From Symbiodinium natans (Eukaryota > Sar > Dinophyceae > Suessiales > Symbiodiniaceae): 64,000 bases of DNA. The DNA lies in NCBI GenBank assembly GCA_905221605.1, contig CAJNDS010002528.1, positions 313,001 through 377,000 of the forward strand, given 5' to 3'. The notes beneath the pieces were generated by a model. That model was not told where the DNA came from and ran no database searches. It was given only the letters and a program-made list of their open reading frames with translations. The translations under genes and the position numbers were made by a program. Below, one piece after another: positions 24,748 through 37,104 of this stretch (positions are counted from its first letter, which is position 1; every line of letters starts with the position of its first letter).

Positions 24748-25190
24748 AGGAGCTGCTTGAAGACGAGGACTTAGCAGCTTGTGGCGTTTGGCCTGAGATG
24801 AATCGAGCATCATGGCTTGAAGGACGGCCGCCAGCGGGCGCCGGCAACAGCAAAGGCGCCGTCCTCTCGACAGTGAGAAGCTGGAAAAGGTGTCTAGAAC
24901 CGCTTGTGCTCAGGTCATGGCACAGGTTGGCAGTGGACCTTCTGCGTAAGCAAAAAAAGCGTGCTAGACGTGATGGATGTCCATGGATGATCAGGGAGTG
25001 GCTCCGTCGCTCCGCCAAGAGACATGTCATGAACACCGCGGAAGGCAGAAACTACGCTGTTTCATGCCCACTCAAATACTGTTCGAGCCCCGAGACATGC
25101 CATTCTGCTCTGTCTCAAGCCTGTAGCGCCAAGCACGCTGCCGCCGGCTTGGTGCGAAGGCGACGCGGGACATCTCTTTCTCGTCCTTAG
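24748..25190 (+). CDS. Exon-like open frame, unknown protein
   Basis: It starts after a CTGCAG acceptor that is itself preceded by short telomere-like repeats (accctaaaccctgcag). The frame reads ELLEDEDLAACGVWPEMNRA and continues through SWKRCLEPLVLRSWHRLAVD and LLRKQKKRARRD. The first ~70 codons look protein-like; the later part may be intron. Function unknown. Confidence 0.4.
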
Positions 25191-25309
25191 ATGGAAGATG
25201 GGTTGCTCATGGATGCGTATAGAGCGATACATGTGCTATGCGTCTATATATGGGTTTGTGTTTTTTTGGGGGGGCTCAGGTTTAAGAATGGCACACGGGT
25301 TGCACACCC

Positions 25310-25482
25310 GCGAAACATACCCCGTAACATACCCCGAAACATACCCCCGAAACAAACCCCGTAACATACCCCCGAAATTGCAGGTAAAGTAGCTCCTGAT
25401 GCCGCGAAACATACCCGAAACATACCCCCGAAACATACCCCGAAACATACCCCGAAACATACCCGCGAAACATACCCCGACC
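25310..25482. repeat. CCCGAAACATA minisatellite
   Basis: About ten units of 10-14 bp (gaaacataccc, with ccg/cca/gta variants), interrupted once near 25375-25405. The apparent glycine/valine/phenylalanine-rich open frames on the - strand are products of the repeat. Confidence 0.85.
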
Positions 25483-25782
25483 CCAACACGTGTCACGCGC
25501 CTCCCCATTAAAATACAAACCCATATATATATATATAAACACAGGTGTACACATGTAAGTTATATAAAGCTGTTTGTTCTGCAGGCCCATGGCAATTAAC
25601 GCGATCAGCGGCCCGCTGTCCAACGGCCCAGGCCTCGGAGTCGTGCACACACGGAACCGATGTTCTGCGGCTGGTGCCAGGCATGTGGCAGAAAATCAGC
25701 AACCGCAGGTATGTATATAATCTACATAAATCATAAACACAGTGAGGTTGTTTGTAAAAGGTAATGTTATACTTATTGCATA

Positions 25783-25895
25783 TGTATATATATATATATA
25801 TATATTCAGATAACGCACTATATGTTTGTATGTGTATACATATATATATATGTGTGTGTGTGTACCTGTATATGTATATGCATATGTGTATATAA
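25783..25895. repeat. TA/TG microsatellite
   Basis: (TA)n grades into (TG)n and 'tatgtgtata' units. It gives spurious tyrosine/isoleucine frames. Confidence 0.85.
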
Positions 25896-26290
25896 GGTCA
25901 AGATCAAGGCACCAAGCGGAAGGAGCCGGATGTGGCTGAAGAAGCCCCGGAAGAAGCAGGGAGCCCAGGGACCGAAGCAAAGAGCAGCTGAAGCAAAAGG
26001 TGGTGGAGCTGACAAAAGAACCCAAGTGTTTGTAGGATTTTGGCTAAAGAACCCCCCACTGCTTGTAGGATTTTATACGCAAAGCTCCTCAGAGGTCTTG
26101 GGTTCGCGGCGGGCAAGGTACATGCGAGGTTTTGGTTTTGATTTTTTAGGGTACGTAGTAGATACGGCTCTCAAATGCAGGGTTGCAGGCTGAGCCGGAT
26201 AGTCTTGGAATCAGCTACATCTGTTCTGTTAGGTCCCAACGCAGTAGTGGTGGCTTATTCGTGCAATCTGTTGTCTCAAGCCCTTCTGAG

Positions 26291-27560
26291 GCTCCTGGCT
26301 ACGGCGATGGCGTAGAGTACTGGAATAAACGGTCTCAGCCCCAGCCTCTCTTTGTGCCCCTTCGGCGTGCGGCCATCGCAAAGCAGAACTGGCAGGTACC
26401 GGGGCGATCCGAACCCCTTCGAGTGGTTGGAAAGCTTCGCAGAGCTCGAGAGCCTGATCAAAGAGGCCTTCTGTTCTGGGACACAGCTGCTGTGTCGCTG
26501 GTTTTTCCTCCGGCCACCGGCTGCTTGAATCATGGATCCCTTTTGGGCATCACCGTGATCCTGTCGACCTCGATCCGAGTTTAGGGCTGTGTCAGCATAC
26601 CAGGCCACATCAGGCAGGACTGATGCAGCTGTGCTGCACGTGGGCTGTGGAAACTCCTTGCTGCCCGAAGCAATGCGGGAGTCTCAGGGATTGGCGGCAG
26701 TTTCGGGAGATAAGTTCCAGTCCAATTTGCCTCTGTGCTTAGCGCCTCACAGGTATGACCACGGCTACAAAGATGTCACCAACATCGATATCGCGGAGGC
26801 CAGAGGTGTCAGGAGTGAGTTTCGGCTCGGTCAAGACATTTTTGTGGAGCAGAAGTGGGAGCAGTTCTTCAACCAGGTATGCATTCAGCAGATGGCGGAG
26901 AGGACTCGCTAGCGCGCAAGTCGTTCACATCTGGCCATGCGTGCTTCGCACAGGAATCGGACTCTGCGCCCCGAGCTGAAGTGGCCCTGAGCTGAGGTTA
27001 ATCGCAGTGTTGCGCCAAACCGCCACCAAGTCGTAAGTACTACAGTGTACTTTGCATGCGGGCAGAGGTTCGAGATGGATGCCACTGAAATGGGCCGCTA
27101 AGCTGAAAACAGATCGCTCTCGCTACCTTTGCAAAGTCAGGTCTCCTTCAGTTTGTGACTCGTGTTCGCTCGACTCTCGCCATCTGGAATATACAGGTAG
27201 GGGTTATAAGGACCCCCCTACTTGTAGTATAACTACCATAACTACGGGCCCCTACCACTACGACGACTATGGCTACAACTTTCTAAGTTTCTGGCGGCAG
27301 GGCTGATAGAAAGCAGCTTCGATGCGGTCATCGACAAAAGCGTCCTTGACACGTTTGCTTGTGGCGCCTCAGAAAGCACTTCAGGGCCCCAGTCATCGTT
27401 CACAAACTATTGCGACGAGGTGGTAGGGAAAACAGGCTTACAGCACAGAACCTGCCAGTCGCTGATTGTTGCCAAAGCATGGCCAGAAAAGTTGCTGCAG
27501 AATAAGGTGACAATGCATCTACCGTGATCAACAAGTACCTGCTGGAGGCCGCGCGTCAGA
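26291..27560 (+). CDS. METTL13-like SAM-dependent methyltransferase (multi-exon)
   Basis: Probable exons are 26291-26331, 26396-about 26480, 26618-about 26680, 26753-about 26799, 26877-about 26909, 27067-about 27094, 27301-about 27362 and 27507-about 27560. Most junctions close in phase. The joined product has the class I methyltransferase order seen in METTL13/eEF1A lysine-methyltransferase relatives: GYGDGVEYWNKR, then YRGDPNPFEWLESF, motif I LHVGCGNSLLPEAM, the acidic strand VTNIDIA, VCIQQMAERTR, FEMDATEMG, and SSFDAVIDKSVLDTFACG (family DxxxDKGTLDAL). The last piece, NASTVINKYLLEAAR, is the helix before the next strand; the remaining C-terminal exons were not found. The protein probably methylates a lysine or N-terminus on another protein, which is family inference. 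Introns are short and several donors are GC or GA. Confidence 0.75.
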
Positions 27561-30500
27561 TGGACAATATGCCCACCCGATATTCAGCCCACTGCCCCGA
27601 GCATTAAAAATTCTTGTGACCGTGCATTATCACTTGGTTTCCATGCCACAAAGGGGGTAGCCGGGGGACCAAGAAGAGCCGCGGCAGGTGCAGAGAGTGC
27701 TGAGACCGCGGGGAACGTGCGCTGCCAACACCCCCCTGCCAAGTTGCATGACTGCTAGCTGCTAGCAGAGACTCGAATAGTAATCATGAATTTAAGAACT
27801 GTGCTTGACATCGATCTTCTGCCGGATGGAGGCGCCAGTTTGACGAGTTCCCGCAGCCATTTCTGTCCAGGTTGCACGTCAGGTGTACTGGGAGCTCCCC
27901 GCGGAACCATTCGCTTTGGACTCCCATCTCTTCATATCGAGTTTCCATATTCCGTGCGTGCCCCAAGGGTCCGACTTTGAGAAAGCTGCCTGCGCGGCTT
28001 CATGGCAGCCTGTGCACGCAGCCTGTGTGAGTAGCTGAGGTCCACAGCATGAGCAGCCACCATGCAAATGCTGGGCCAGTTGGGTGCCTTTACTTCATTC
28101 ATGACAACCAGCGGCATCCACAGCTGTGGTTCCCAAGTTTTGGAAGTTTGTATAGAATCAATAGAACAATTTAACACTGCGTAGATCCTGCAGCATGGTC
28201 GGCCAACCCTGGCTTTGAGGCTGTCCGACCAGCAGCAGAGCGGTCAAGACGACCCTTGACAGCAGCTTTCCAACACAGCGACAGACAGCTTACAGCTCAT
28301 GGCAGTCATGCAAGTCAAGATATGTTAAGTGTTTTCAAACACTGCTTTGCTAGATTAGATCTGCTGTGCTCTCTCCTCTCATAGCTGGGCGTGGCAAGGC
28401 CTACAGCACGACCTTGCTCTGCCAGCTGGCTGCAGCAAGGTTACATGCTCCATCTGAAAGAGGCCCAGCAGCTCCACTGCCTCACCAAGGTCTCTTCTCA
28501 ATGATGTTAGCTGGCCTTGTGCTATGTCTCATGCACACCCTTGGCATTGTCACTTGGACTCACCTATTTTTCTCAGCGACTGCACCTGATCTCTTTGCAA
28601 CTGAGAGGTGACGTCGGTCGATGCCACAAGGTGCCCGCAAGACTTCCTTGGTCGCTACGCCGGCTGTCAAGCACGACAAGACATCAAGGCTATGATCAGT
28701 TGCTATGCTGCAGTCGTTCGAGGAACAAGGCTTTCAGCTGCATGTTTGTCTTACGCTTGTAGGTATTGTAGTTTCGTGCACATCCAAGGCTTCGTGTTGG
28801 GTGCTTTGGTGCCGCTCTGCCGGGAAATAAATACGGTTGGCTGCGCATCAGTTGCTCCGGGTGAAGTTTCGAAGTTGCGCGCCTCAGTGCGAAGGATTCT
28901 TGCTGGTGCCCCAACTCCAGAACAGCTTCCGGGAAGCAGCCTGCGCGATGCCCTCTTGAAGATGGAGAGCTGCGCGGGTCTACTATGAGCGGGACTGCCA
29001 GGGACGCAGGCGGCAAGTTCCTGAAGTAAGGTGCCAGAGTTTGGCGGGCGTGGGGTTTCGTCATGACAGGTATCGTAACATTCCGTGTACCCAGCAAGAG
29101 CGCACTCCACTTGCTGGTGCGCGGAACCTGCCACCTGCAAGGCATGGCCGGGACACCTTCCGACATCTGCTCCTGCAAGCCGCGAGCCAGTTTGAAGCAT
29201 CGTTGTCTTCCGTGCACTGATGGTTATGTACCAATAAGCGAACACAACAACTAGAAAGCGGGCATCCTCATCCACAGGCTTTTGCATGTGGGCAGATGTA
29301 CTGTAGCAATAGGCGGGGCGGGGCGGGGGACGCCTATCCCTTACAGCACACCGGGAGCACCACCCAGAACTGGAGCAGCAACAGGACTTCTAGCTCCGCG
29401 CCGTGCATGTAAGCTGTACGTCGTGTCCACTGAGGCTTCACGGGAGACTCTGGCAGAACCCGCAGAGATGTTCCTGGTACTCGTAGTTGCTAGCCCTCGA
29501 AGGAGGAGCAGATGCGCATCTGGCACAAACGAAAAAGATGCTTCCGAGCCCGCATGTGCTCAGTGCAGCTGAGCAGTCTCACAATCTCAGCAGTCAGCGT
29601 CAGCCTCCTTGCGCAGGTTTCTTTGTGTCAGCTATGGCGTCCCAAACACCAGGCGCGATAATCTTGCAAGGCTAAGTCGCAAGTCCAGATTGGAATTGAT
29701 TTGGTGAGGCTGGACTACTTCAAGGGCAAGGGCTTGAACTTTGCCATCAAGCAGGCCTTCGGACATCATATGCGGTTAGGGCGCAGTCTTTCCCAGAGTC
29801 ATGAGGTGCCAATCCCTGTGAAGCTTCCAGGCCGGGCTTGAAAATGCAACTGGTGTGCCCGCAGATATCGCAGATGCGATGTCTGTACGCACAATATATG
29901 CCCGCGCTCAGGTGGCAGCGTCCACTATGCCTACTTGCTTCGAAAGGCTCAGCGTGCTCATGATGACTGAAGTGTTTGCCAGCAAGTGCTCTAAAGCCTT
30001 CGTTCAACATGTCTCGCAGGGGATCACGGCAAGGCCGGTCACCCTCGGATGTCCGCTTCAGACCGCAAGCCGGGACGTCTGCGGAATCCACCCTCACACG
30101 AGTTCACCACATGTGCCAGGTCGTGACCGTGCTGCCTGAGTGGATGGTGACGCAGAGCATAGCCAAGAGTAGCAAGCGCGATACCACCGCAGCGGCAGAC
30201 AAAGCGACAGTGGCACGAGCGGATCGCGATGTGACAGGGAAGTGGTTCAAGGCAGAGCTGCTTTGGCCCCCGGGGCCCGAGGAGCATTGAAGTGTGGGGC
30301 GACATGTCGTCTTTCCTTACATGCATAGAGGGGGGTTGACTGAGTTGTGTTCCTCTTCCAAAACATGAACTCCTTGCTGTTCGGGGCGGCACAGAGGACC
30401 CAGAAGCACGAAGGAGATCGAAGGAGCCCATTTCGTGGGGATTGTGATGCATGTCATGCATGTTGCAAGCCGCAAGCCAATGCGGCTCTTGGAATGCGCG

Positions 30501-30995
30501 GAAGCTTCATGAGATCATGACATGATGCCTGCATAGGCTGCACTGTACGCTGTGGGTCTCTTTGATTCATAGGTTTGCGAGTGGCAACTGGAAAAGCCAG
30601 AGCTGCTCTATCATGTTCTCCTCGCTTCGACAAGTGTTCTCCCTGTGCATCTGCAACGAAAGTTCTGCAGAGGCAGGGGCTGCTTGTGTATTGTTATGTG
30701 CCGGAGCTACCTGTGCGAGATGCAGACAGAGAACGAAAGACGCTGTGTTTTGGGAAGGTCTTGGATGTCGCAGGGTTGAATATGTACAGTTGTAAAGAAG
30801 CTTCAGTTGTGTGGTGTTCCCTTCGAGAGGTCAGCAGCGAAGAACGCTTCAGAAGCGCGCACAACGACTTCTCTGCCGTCAATGTCTCGCCGCAGTGCGT
30901 GGCCCACAAGGACCTCGCTCTTGAATTGAGAGGCCTCATGTCCACGAGCTCGCGCGACCATGTGAGGCAACGTGCCGTGAGGACACGTAAGGAGA

Positions 30996-31041
30996 CCTAA
31001 ACCCTACACCCTAAACCCCAAACCCTAAACCCTAAACCCTA
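30996..31041 (-). repeat. Interstitial telomere-like tract (CCCTAAA)
   Basis: Six CCCTAAA-type units with two variants. Confidence 0.85.
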
Positions 31042-31349
31042 AGACCCCAGCACCTCCCAGCACGGTCCCGTGCGCGCGCGCACACGAGCTGCCGTTGCTT
31101 TGGGGGGTCCAAATCCCGCATCCAGTTGTGAGCGAATGCTGCCTCGATATATATATATATATACATGTATATAATATACATGTCTTATATATCATTGATA
31201 TATGTATATAATATAATATAACATAATATAATATAATATAATACATTTTATATTATATAGTCTATTTTATATACTATATCACATACAACATACAATATAT
31301 AATTCATAATATATAACATGTTTAGTGCAAAGATAGGGTGCGTGGGAAG

Positions 31350-31386
31350 GGTTCAGGGTTCAGGGTTTAGGGTTTAGGGTTTAGGG
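31350..31386 (+). repeat. Interstitial telomere-like tract (TTTAGGG)
   Basis: Five units, the first two reading GTTCAGG. A further short tract lies at 31790-31811. Confidence 0.85.
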
Positions 31387-31969
31387 CTTAGTCTGTGGCT
31401 GTGACCTCCTGAGAATGGGCCATTGAAGTGATGCTCGCCCGCGCAACTTGAAGTGTGAAAGAACCCTCGACAGAGAGCCGAAGCTTGCAGGAAGAGCTGG
31501 ACGAACTCTTCCGAACGAGGCCATACTTGAAGTCCAAGGAGATGCCTCACGTTGTTTCGCGTCGATACCGAACGAGTCTTGCATCGGTCGACCATGCGGG
31601 AGCATGCCAGCGCATGCCCGATGCCAGCTGACAAAATCGAAAGTTGCGTGCTGTCAGGACCATGAGCTAGCCTACTTTGTTGAGGAGCTGTACAAGGCCA
31701 TCGCGAATGGAGACACCGATGAGGCCGGTCCCAGAATGGGCTGGGGCAACCTGGTCGGCCTGTCCTCCCTGTGCCTGGCGCATGGTTCGGGTTTAGGGTT
31801 TAGGGTTTAGGTGAAGCTCTGGTTGACGTGACGTTGAGCGTGGTTTGCCTCCACACTCGAATGCAACGAGTGAACAGAATCCTGAACATAGTGGCAGGGC
31901 AGGGATGCTTCGTATTTAGAGTGACTGTCGGCTGTCCCTGCCTATCCGTGTGCAAATTTGCCCCCTCAG

Positions 31970-34900
31970 GCGCAGAACGGCCTGGACATCCTGCACATGA
32001 AGCTGGACCTAGAGGAGAAACAGATTGCAGCTGCTTTCCGAAAGTTGCCCGGCTGCAGAGCCACCACACGAGGGGGGCCAGGGGGAATTCCTTCCGAGAC
32101 ATCGGTTCTTCAGGTTGAACTTAACACATTCAAACCCCATTTCGACTTCCGCTACATGGGCAGCTGAAGTCACCCCGGCTATGAAAGGATCGGCTCGTGC
32201 ATGCGCAGTGCGAATCTGCTGAGAACTCCGAGGGGGCTCGTGTGGTCGCCGGCCAACTAGACTCCAGGTTTCTGGATGACAGCCGGAGGTTCAGGGGAGC
32301 TTGGCCCTGCGAAGCGCGCGCGAAGCTTCAAGCTTCAGGTTCAGAGCTTCGAAGCGCGAAGCCTCGGAGCCCAAGGGGGTGCAGCTGCCAAGAGTCGTGT
32401 CGAGCCGCAACACTGTCTGGAGGATGTTTCGGCATGCAGACGAAAGAAACCTTTCGTCTTGTAAGCAGCGACGGCGCGCGACAACCCTGGGGGGTCCATC
32501 CCTTCCAATTGGTCTTCGAACAAACTGCATGTCGGTTCCAAAGTTTGGACCAGTGCCTCATAGTGCCTCTGTCCATCAAGGTCACCCGTTCCCGCACGAG
32601 GAACTGCCAAATCCGCTAATCACGCGCAGCCTTGAAAGTCGTCCGTAAAGCTGATATTGCTTCAGCCATACATGGGGTTTACCCTAAAATACACACATGC
32701 ATAGGGAACCCAGTACAGTGGAGACCTGAGAGGATCAACACCCTCTTAATTCGCAAGAGGAGGTAGTCTGATGGCTCGCTTCAAAAACTGCGCATAGCTA
32801 CAGCTCGAGATTGTAACAACCGGAACCTCAACCCAGGTTCGACCACAGCGGAGACGGCATTTTGTCCAAGAACGAGGCCTTGAGAGTCTCAGCCTGTGCA
32901 GTGTAGCAGCTGGGACATGGCCTTTGACAAGTACGCTAGCAGCGAAGAGCTTTGAAGGTCGCATTCATGCTCGACTATTTGGGCTTCCCAGATACACAAG
33001 AGGATGTGGACAAGCTGATGAGCATAGTGGACCGGGTTGCTGTGCACTCTTCAGGTCTGCCGGTTCCATGGCTCACTGCAACTAAGTATCATTCTCGGAT
33101 GATGTGTCACACATGGCCGGACATCATTTTTAATGCTGAGTGGCGAGGCAAGGTCGCCACTTGAAGGAAAGCCGTGGGGGGCATCATAGCAATTCTAGGG
33201 GGGGGGGGCCTAGGAAGAAGGGCGAGCAGGGTCGTGCGACGAAGGGTGTGAAGTGGGTGGTCCCAGCGATGTTGGAAGGAAGTTGAGAACTGACATCTAC
33301 TCTCACGTACAGTTGCAGGGGGGGGGGGGGGGGTGGCGGGGGCACGGCTTCGTCACGGGGGGTCGCTGTGCGGAGAGTTCTTTTCCTTTGCCTTAAGCAA
33401 GCAAACCTGCTCAATAGGGAGCAAGGGAGACCTCACCGTTCTTGCTCTCTCCCGCACCCCAGCCGTGCTTGGACCCACGCCCTTTGAAAGAAAGCATCAA
33501 GGTCCGAAGGGGACACTGACCGAGGCAGCCAACCCCTGCAACGGGCTCTAAAGCTTCTATTAGGAGCTCTAGAGAAAAAAACCCGAAACCCAGTGTTATG
33601 AACTCTGGATCCATGATACTGGGTGTGCTAAATAAATCCAGGAACCTGGGCCGTCTGTCGGGCTTCCTCGATTTCACCGACACGCACTCCGGCCCCGCTC
33701 CATAAACACCTTGCACCCGCAAAGCACGTCCGAATCACTCAGCTGGCACTTTTCCGGTGAAAGCACAATTCCAGTTCTCCCGGCCGTTGAAGGACACGAG
33801 CGGTGATGGATCAATCCAGTTTGCAGAATTCCTGAACTATGTCGGGAAAGTTGGTCGGCTGGCTTGTCTTGAACACGCTGATTGCACTATTCCGTCACTG
33901 CTGGCAACACTCAACTTCGCAAGCAGGTGGCACGGGCAAGCTCTTTGAGATCCGACGGCAGCAAATCCAGGACGAGTCTGGATCCGGCGTTTGGGCAGGA
34001 AGATGCATCTCAACAAGGCTTTTTCTGTATGCATGCATCAGGAGCGAGCTGACTTCAAAGGATCCGTTACGGATCCTGACAGTCTTCGAAAAACACTCCA
34101 GGAGCTCTGCCGCTCTTGCCGTGTTTTGGAATTTAGGGGGAATGCCGGACATGCAGGGATCCGGACCCAATCCAGTCATGCGGCCTTGAGTATGTTTGAG
34201 CATGTGAGCTCGACCAGGAGTGCGGGATCAGTCCTGAAGCGCAGGCCCACTGGAGGCTAACAGCCAGTGAGTCAGAGTTGGCCTGGGGCTCAGGGGGCAT
34301 CAGGGGGCATCCTTCAGCTGCCTGAACCCATGGGAAGCTGCGGACATCAAGCGAGGGCACACTCTCAGTAGACTCTTCTTTGTGAGGACAGCGCGGGGCA
34401 GCTGCGGCCATGTCAACAGGAGCTCCGTCTTCGCATCAGCAAAGTGCGACCAGCTCACCAGACCATAGCACAAGTACCTTCGACGTCCTGCAAGCCTCCG
34501 GAGCGTCAGCGGCACACGACAAGGGAATTTTGGGAAACACCTCTGCCCCCCCCCCCATCTTTCGGGATTAAATTAGTTGAACAAATCTCTTGCCCAGATT
34601 CAGTTCGCTTGCCTGTGACGCAGCCGCAGGCAGCCATTCGTCACATTCGCAACCTTGCCCAAGAGAACCACGAGCGAGCATTGCCGGAGTTGCACCGCAG
34701 TGGCTTGCTCCTGACATGTCTCTCGCTTTGTGCCACACCGGAGGATTTCACTCATAGAAGCCAGAGGAGCCTAGAATGTTTCTGCCCTTATGATCCCTTA
34801 TGCAACTGAGGAGTGCAAAAGCTGGGCTACACTGATACAGATCTCCACATGGCCCTGTCTTGGGTCAGGGAACTGGCGCCGCTGATTGTGCACTTGAACT

Positions 34901-36277
34901 TAGACAAGGCAAAAGGGGGCCTCTGAACGATGAACATCCGTTGGGCTGTTCCCCTTCTACAGTACCAGCAGTGAATAGGAATAGGGATTATTATAATAGG
35001 GGGAGGGTACTATAATCCCCATTAAGGATTGTTAGTATAAGGGGGAAGATCCCAAGCGTCCGCTAATTCGATCGAGATCGCATCGCAAGACAGCGGTGAA
35101 GAATCAGTGAAGAAGCTGCTTCGCAGGTTGGCCAGTTCTTCGTCAAGGACACTCACTACCGCAACCAGTTCGAGACCAACACGTCCGGCGGGTTGTTGAA
35201 AACCTCCGCTCGTGAAAAGTGGGAGCGTGGTGCAGCTCTCAGGAAAATTCGATTGTCAGTGGGGCATTCTGGCGCGTTCTGGTCCCCCGATTGCCTCATA
35301 CCGGACTCAGGTCTTTTCGGCACAGCGTATGATGGTGCCAAGCCCATTGAAAGACCCAAATATGGGGTGCAGAACATCTGGAACGATCCTAGAGGTGTGG
35401 TCGGTGCACGCCAGTATGGTGTCTCGGCTGCGTTGCATGCGGCGTCCAAAGCATGATGGCATCTCGCCCTGTACTGCAGTGCCGCTGCAATCCTTCAAAG
35501 GCGACTCCTACATTGTTTTGAAGGACGTCCGCTTGAGATGCACTCTTTCTCCGCAAGACTCTGCGAACCTGCCAGCACGAAGGCGAGGTGCATGTCATCG
35601 CCGTCGGGACGCTGCCGTTATGTCAAGAGAGCAGCTGTGAGGGTCTTGACGCGCGATGGACCTGCAAGGCTCGCAGTTCTCGACTACTATGCACATGTGT
35701 TGCTGGAGTCGGGGGCTGAGCAGCTTCTGCAAATGAAGCTGTATGAAGCCTGATCTGCGTGCTGCACTGGCTGCCGGCCAAGGTATAGTGACAAGGCCTT
35801 TCCGTGGCTTTCTCGTGCCTGTTGCCTCAGAGAAGGCGGGCAGTCATTTGAGACTCGCTGCAGGAGCTGATGGAAACAATTCGCGTTGCGGAGAAGGGCT
35901 CCTCGGCTGATCTTGAGGTTTCAGGGCACTCAGCTCACCAGAAACGACTTCGCACATCCCCAGGCGATGAGAAAGTCGGTGACTCAGAGAAAGTCGTCGA
36001 GAAGTGGGGAATGTACAAGGACAAGCCACGTCCAGCGAAAGAGATGCAAGAGGGGTCCTAGGGCCTAGGGCCAGGGAAATCAGCACTCGTCATGAAGGCA
36101 CAACCACAAACCCACCTCCAACTCTGCAATGTGTGCATTCGGGACAATCGACTCTCAGACATGCCAAAGCTTGTCCTTGGAGCACAGATTTCGCAGGAAG
36201 CTCAGCTTCACGGTGAGATCGATCTGCGAAAGCACGTGGATCGCCTTGTGGCAAACGAGCGTCACAAGCAGCCTTGA
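31970..36277 (+). CDS. EF-hand protein with DUF3626-like C-terminal domain (multi-exon)
   Basis: Supported exons are 31970-about 32042, 32837-about 32885, 32958-about 33030, 33793-about 33850, about 33925-33970, about 34217-34280, about 34600-34700, 35127-35226, 35311-35418, 35501-35582, 35669-about 35737, 35864-36019 and 36197-36277 (stop TGA). There are two canonical EF-hand loops: DHSGDGILSKNE, and DTSGDGSIQFAE in the exon at 33793. The last six exons join in phase and read HYRNQFETNTSGG, LFGTAYDGAKPIERPKYG, GDSYIVLKDVRLRCTLSPQD, LAVLDYYAHVL, DEKVGDSEKVVEKWG and EAQLHGEIDLRKHVDRLV. This order resembles the bacterial DUF3626 family, whose function I do not know. Ca2+ binding by the EF-hands is likely. 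Whether EF-hands and C-terminal domain form one gene is inferred from spacing, strand and my memory of similar dinoflagellate proteins. Confidence 0.7.
33311..33333. repeat. Poly-G tract in an intron of the EF-hand gene
   Basis: About 18 consecutive G followed by a G-rich tail. A shorter G tract lies at 33197-33208. Both have G-quadruplex potential. Confidence 0.8.
34985..35055. mobile_element. Foldback element, family B copy 2 (degenerate)
   Basis: The right arm (aaggattgttagtataagggg then aagatcccaag) matches the right arm of the element at 19632-19732. An inner palindrome (gggattattata / tataatcccc) is visible. The matching outer left arm is weak. Confidence 0.45.
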
Positions 36278-36915
36278 TGCAGCAAATGGGGGCGGGACAA
36301 AGATCTCATAAATCTCATGCGCGAGTTTTTCCACAGTGCTGTTGAGAAGAATTCTGCTGATCGCACAGGAAGAATGCTGCCTGGGTGGAGTCGATTTGCA
36401 AGAAGAATGGCTGGAAGCTGACATGGATGGATGATCCAAAGCTGCACAAGTCTTGGTGTTGCATCAGGGCATAAGCTGTTGGTGCCTCGAAGCAGGAGAC
36501 TACATAATGTAACTTCTCGGCTACTGTGTATCTGTGTTTTCGTGTGCGTGGCCCCACTACGAGCTGGTCAGGAAATGCGCACCCAGCTTGAGGGCAGACA
36601 GGGTGGCGTCGAGCTGGACGTTCAGCAGTGGCATCCTGGATACTTTTTAATGTTCTAAAGACTGAGACGAACACAAGACTGCCCAAGCAGCTCAGCATTG
36701 CTATGATCATCGCCATTGCCTATAATTTATAAGGGCCGACATGTCCAAACTGCAAAGAACCACCATTGGGCCATTGGGGGCGGCCAACTAAGGGAAGCCA
36801 AGCTCCAGAAGCTCAAGTTGGGGCGTGCTGGTGACCCTTTGACCTCCTTTGACATCCTTCGGGTTTAGGGTTGAGGGTTTTTGCGTTTAGGGTTCAACAA
36901 AACTAGGGTTTAGGG
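36278..36915. other. Gap between the EF-hand gene and the retrotransposon
   Basis: I find no supported coding sequence. Telomere-like TTTAGGG repeats (partly degenerate: GGGTTGAGGG, GCGTTTAGGG) begin at about 36859 and run into the insertion site of the copia element. Confidence 0.5.
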
Positions 36916-36920
36916 TTTAG
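36916..36920. repeat. Target-site duplication TTTAG, left copy
   Basis: Matches 45623-45627. The 5-bp length is typical of copia integrases. Confidence 0.92.
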
Positions 36921-37070
36921 TAACAAACCAAGATGAGGAAAACCACACCCCAAACCCACCAAGCACCCCACGGGGCCTTCCGCGCATCTGCGCACCTTTT
37001 GCTCGAACCAGAAAGCCTTTCGTTGTCGCGGAGGTCGTTCCATGCCTCGCAGTGCGAACTTGGTTTCACA
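36921..37070 (-). repeat. 3' LTR of the copia element
   Basis: 150 bp. In element orientation it begins TGTGAAACCAAG and ends CTTGGTTTGTTA, giving an imperfect 12-bp terminal inverted repeat (9 of 12). It ends TTA, not the usual CA. No clear polypurine tract is visible just inside it (37071-37090 complement). Confidence 0.95.
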
Positions 37071-37104
37071 CTGGTTCAAAAGTAAGAGCAGCGAAAAAAG
37101 CTGC

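Larger units (their letters stand above)
27561..31969. other. Unassigned stretch with exon-like pieces
   Basis: Open, protein-like pieces occur on the + strand at about 27872-28036 (VYWELPAEPFALDSHLFISS...), 29690-29760 (LVRLDYFKGKGLNFAIKQAF), 29866-30020 and 30575-31000. None matches a family I recognise. Some may be upstream exons of the EF-hand gene that follows. An AT microsatellite lies at about 31147-31320. Confidence 0.35.

Noticed and set aside
25310-25482. CRISPR-like array
   Set aside because: Units are short, tandem and lack unique spacers; this is a minisatellite in a eukaryotic context.
25236-25650. Gly/Val/Phe-repeat ORFs on the - strand
   Set aside because: Produced by the CCCGAAACATA minisatellite; open in three frames at once.
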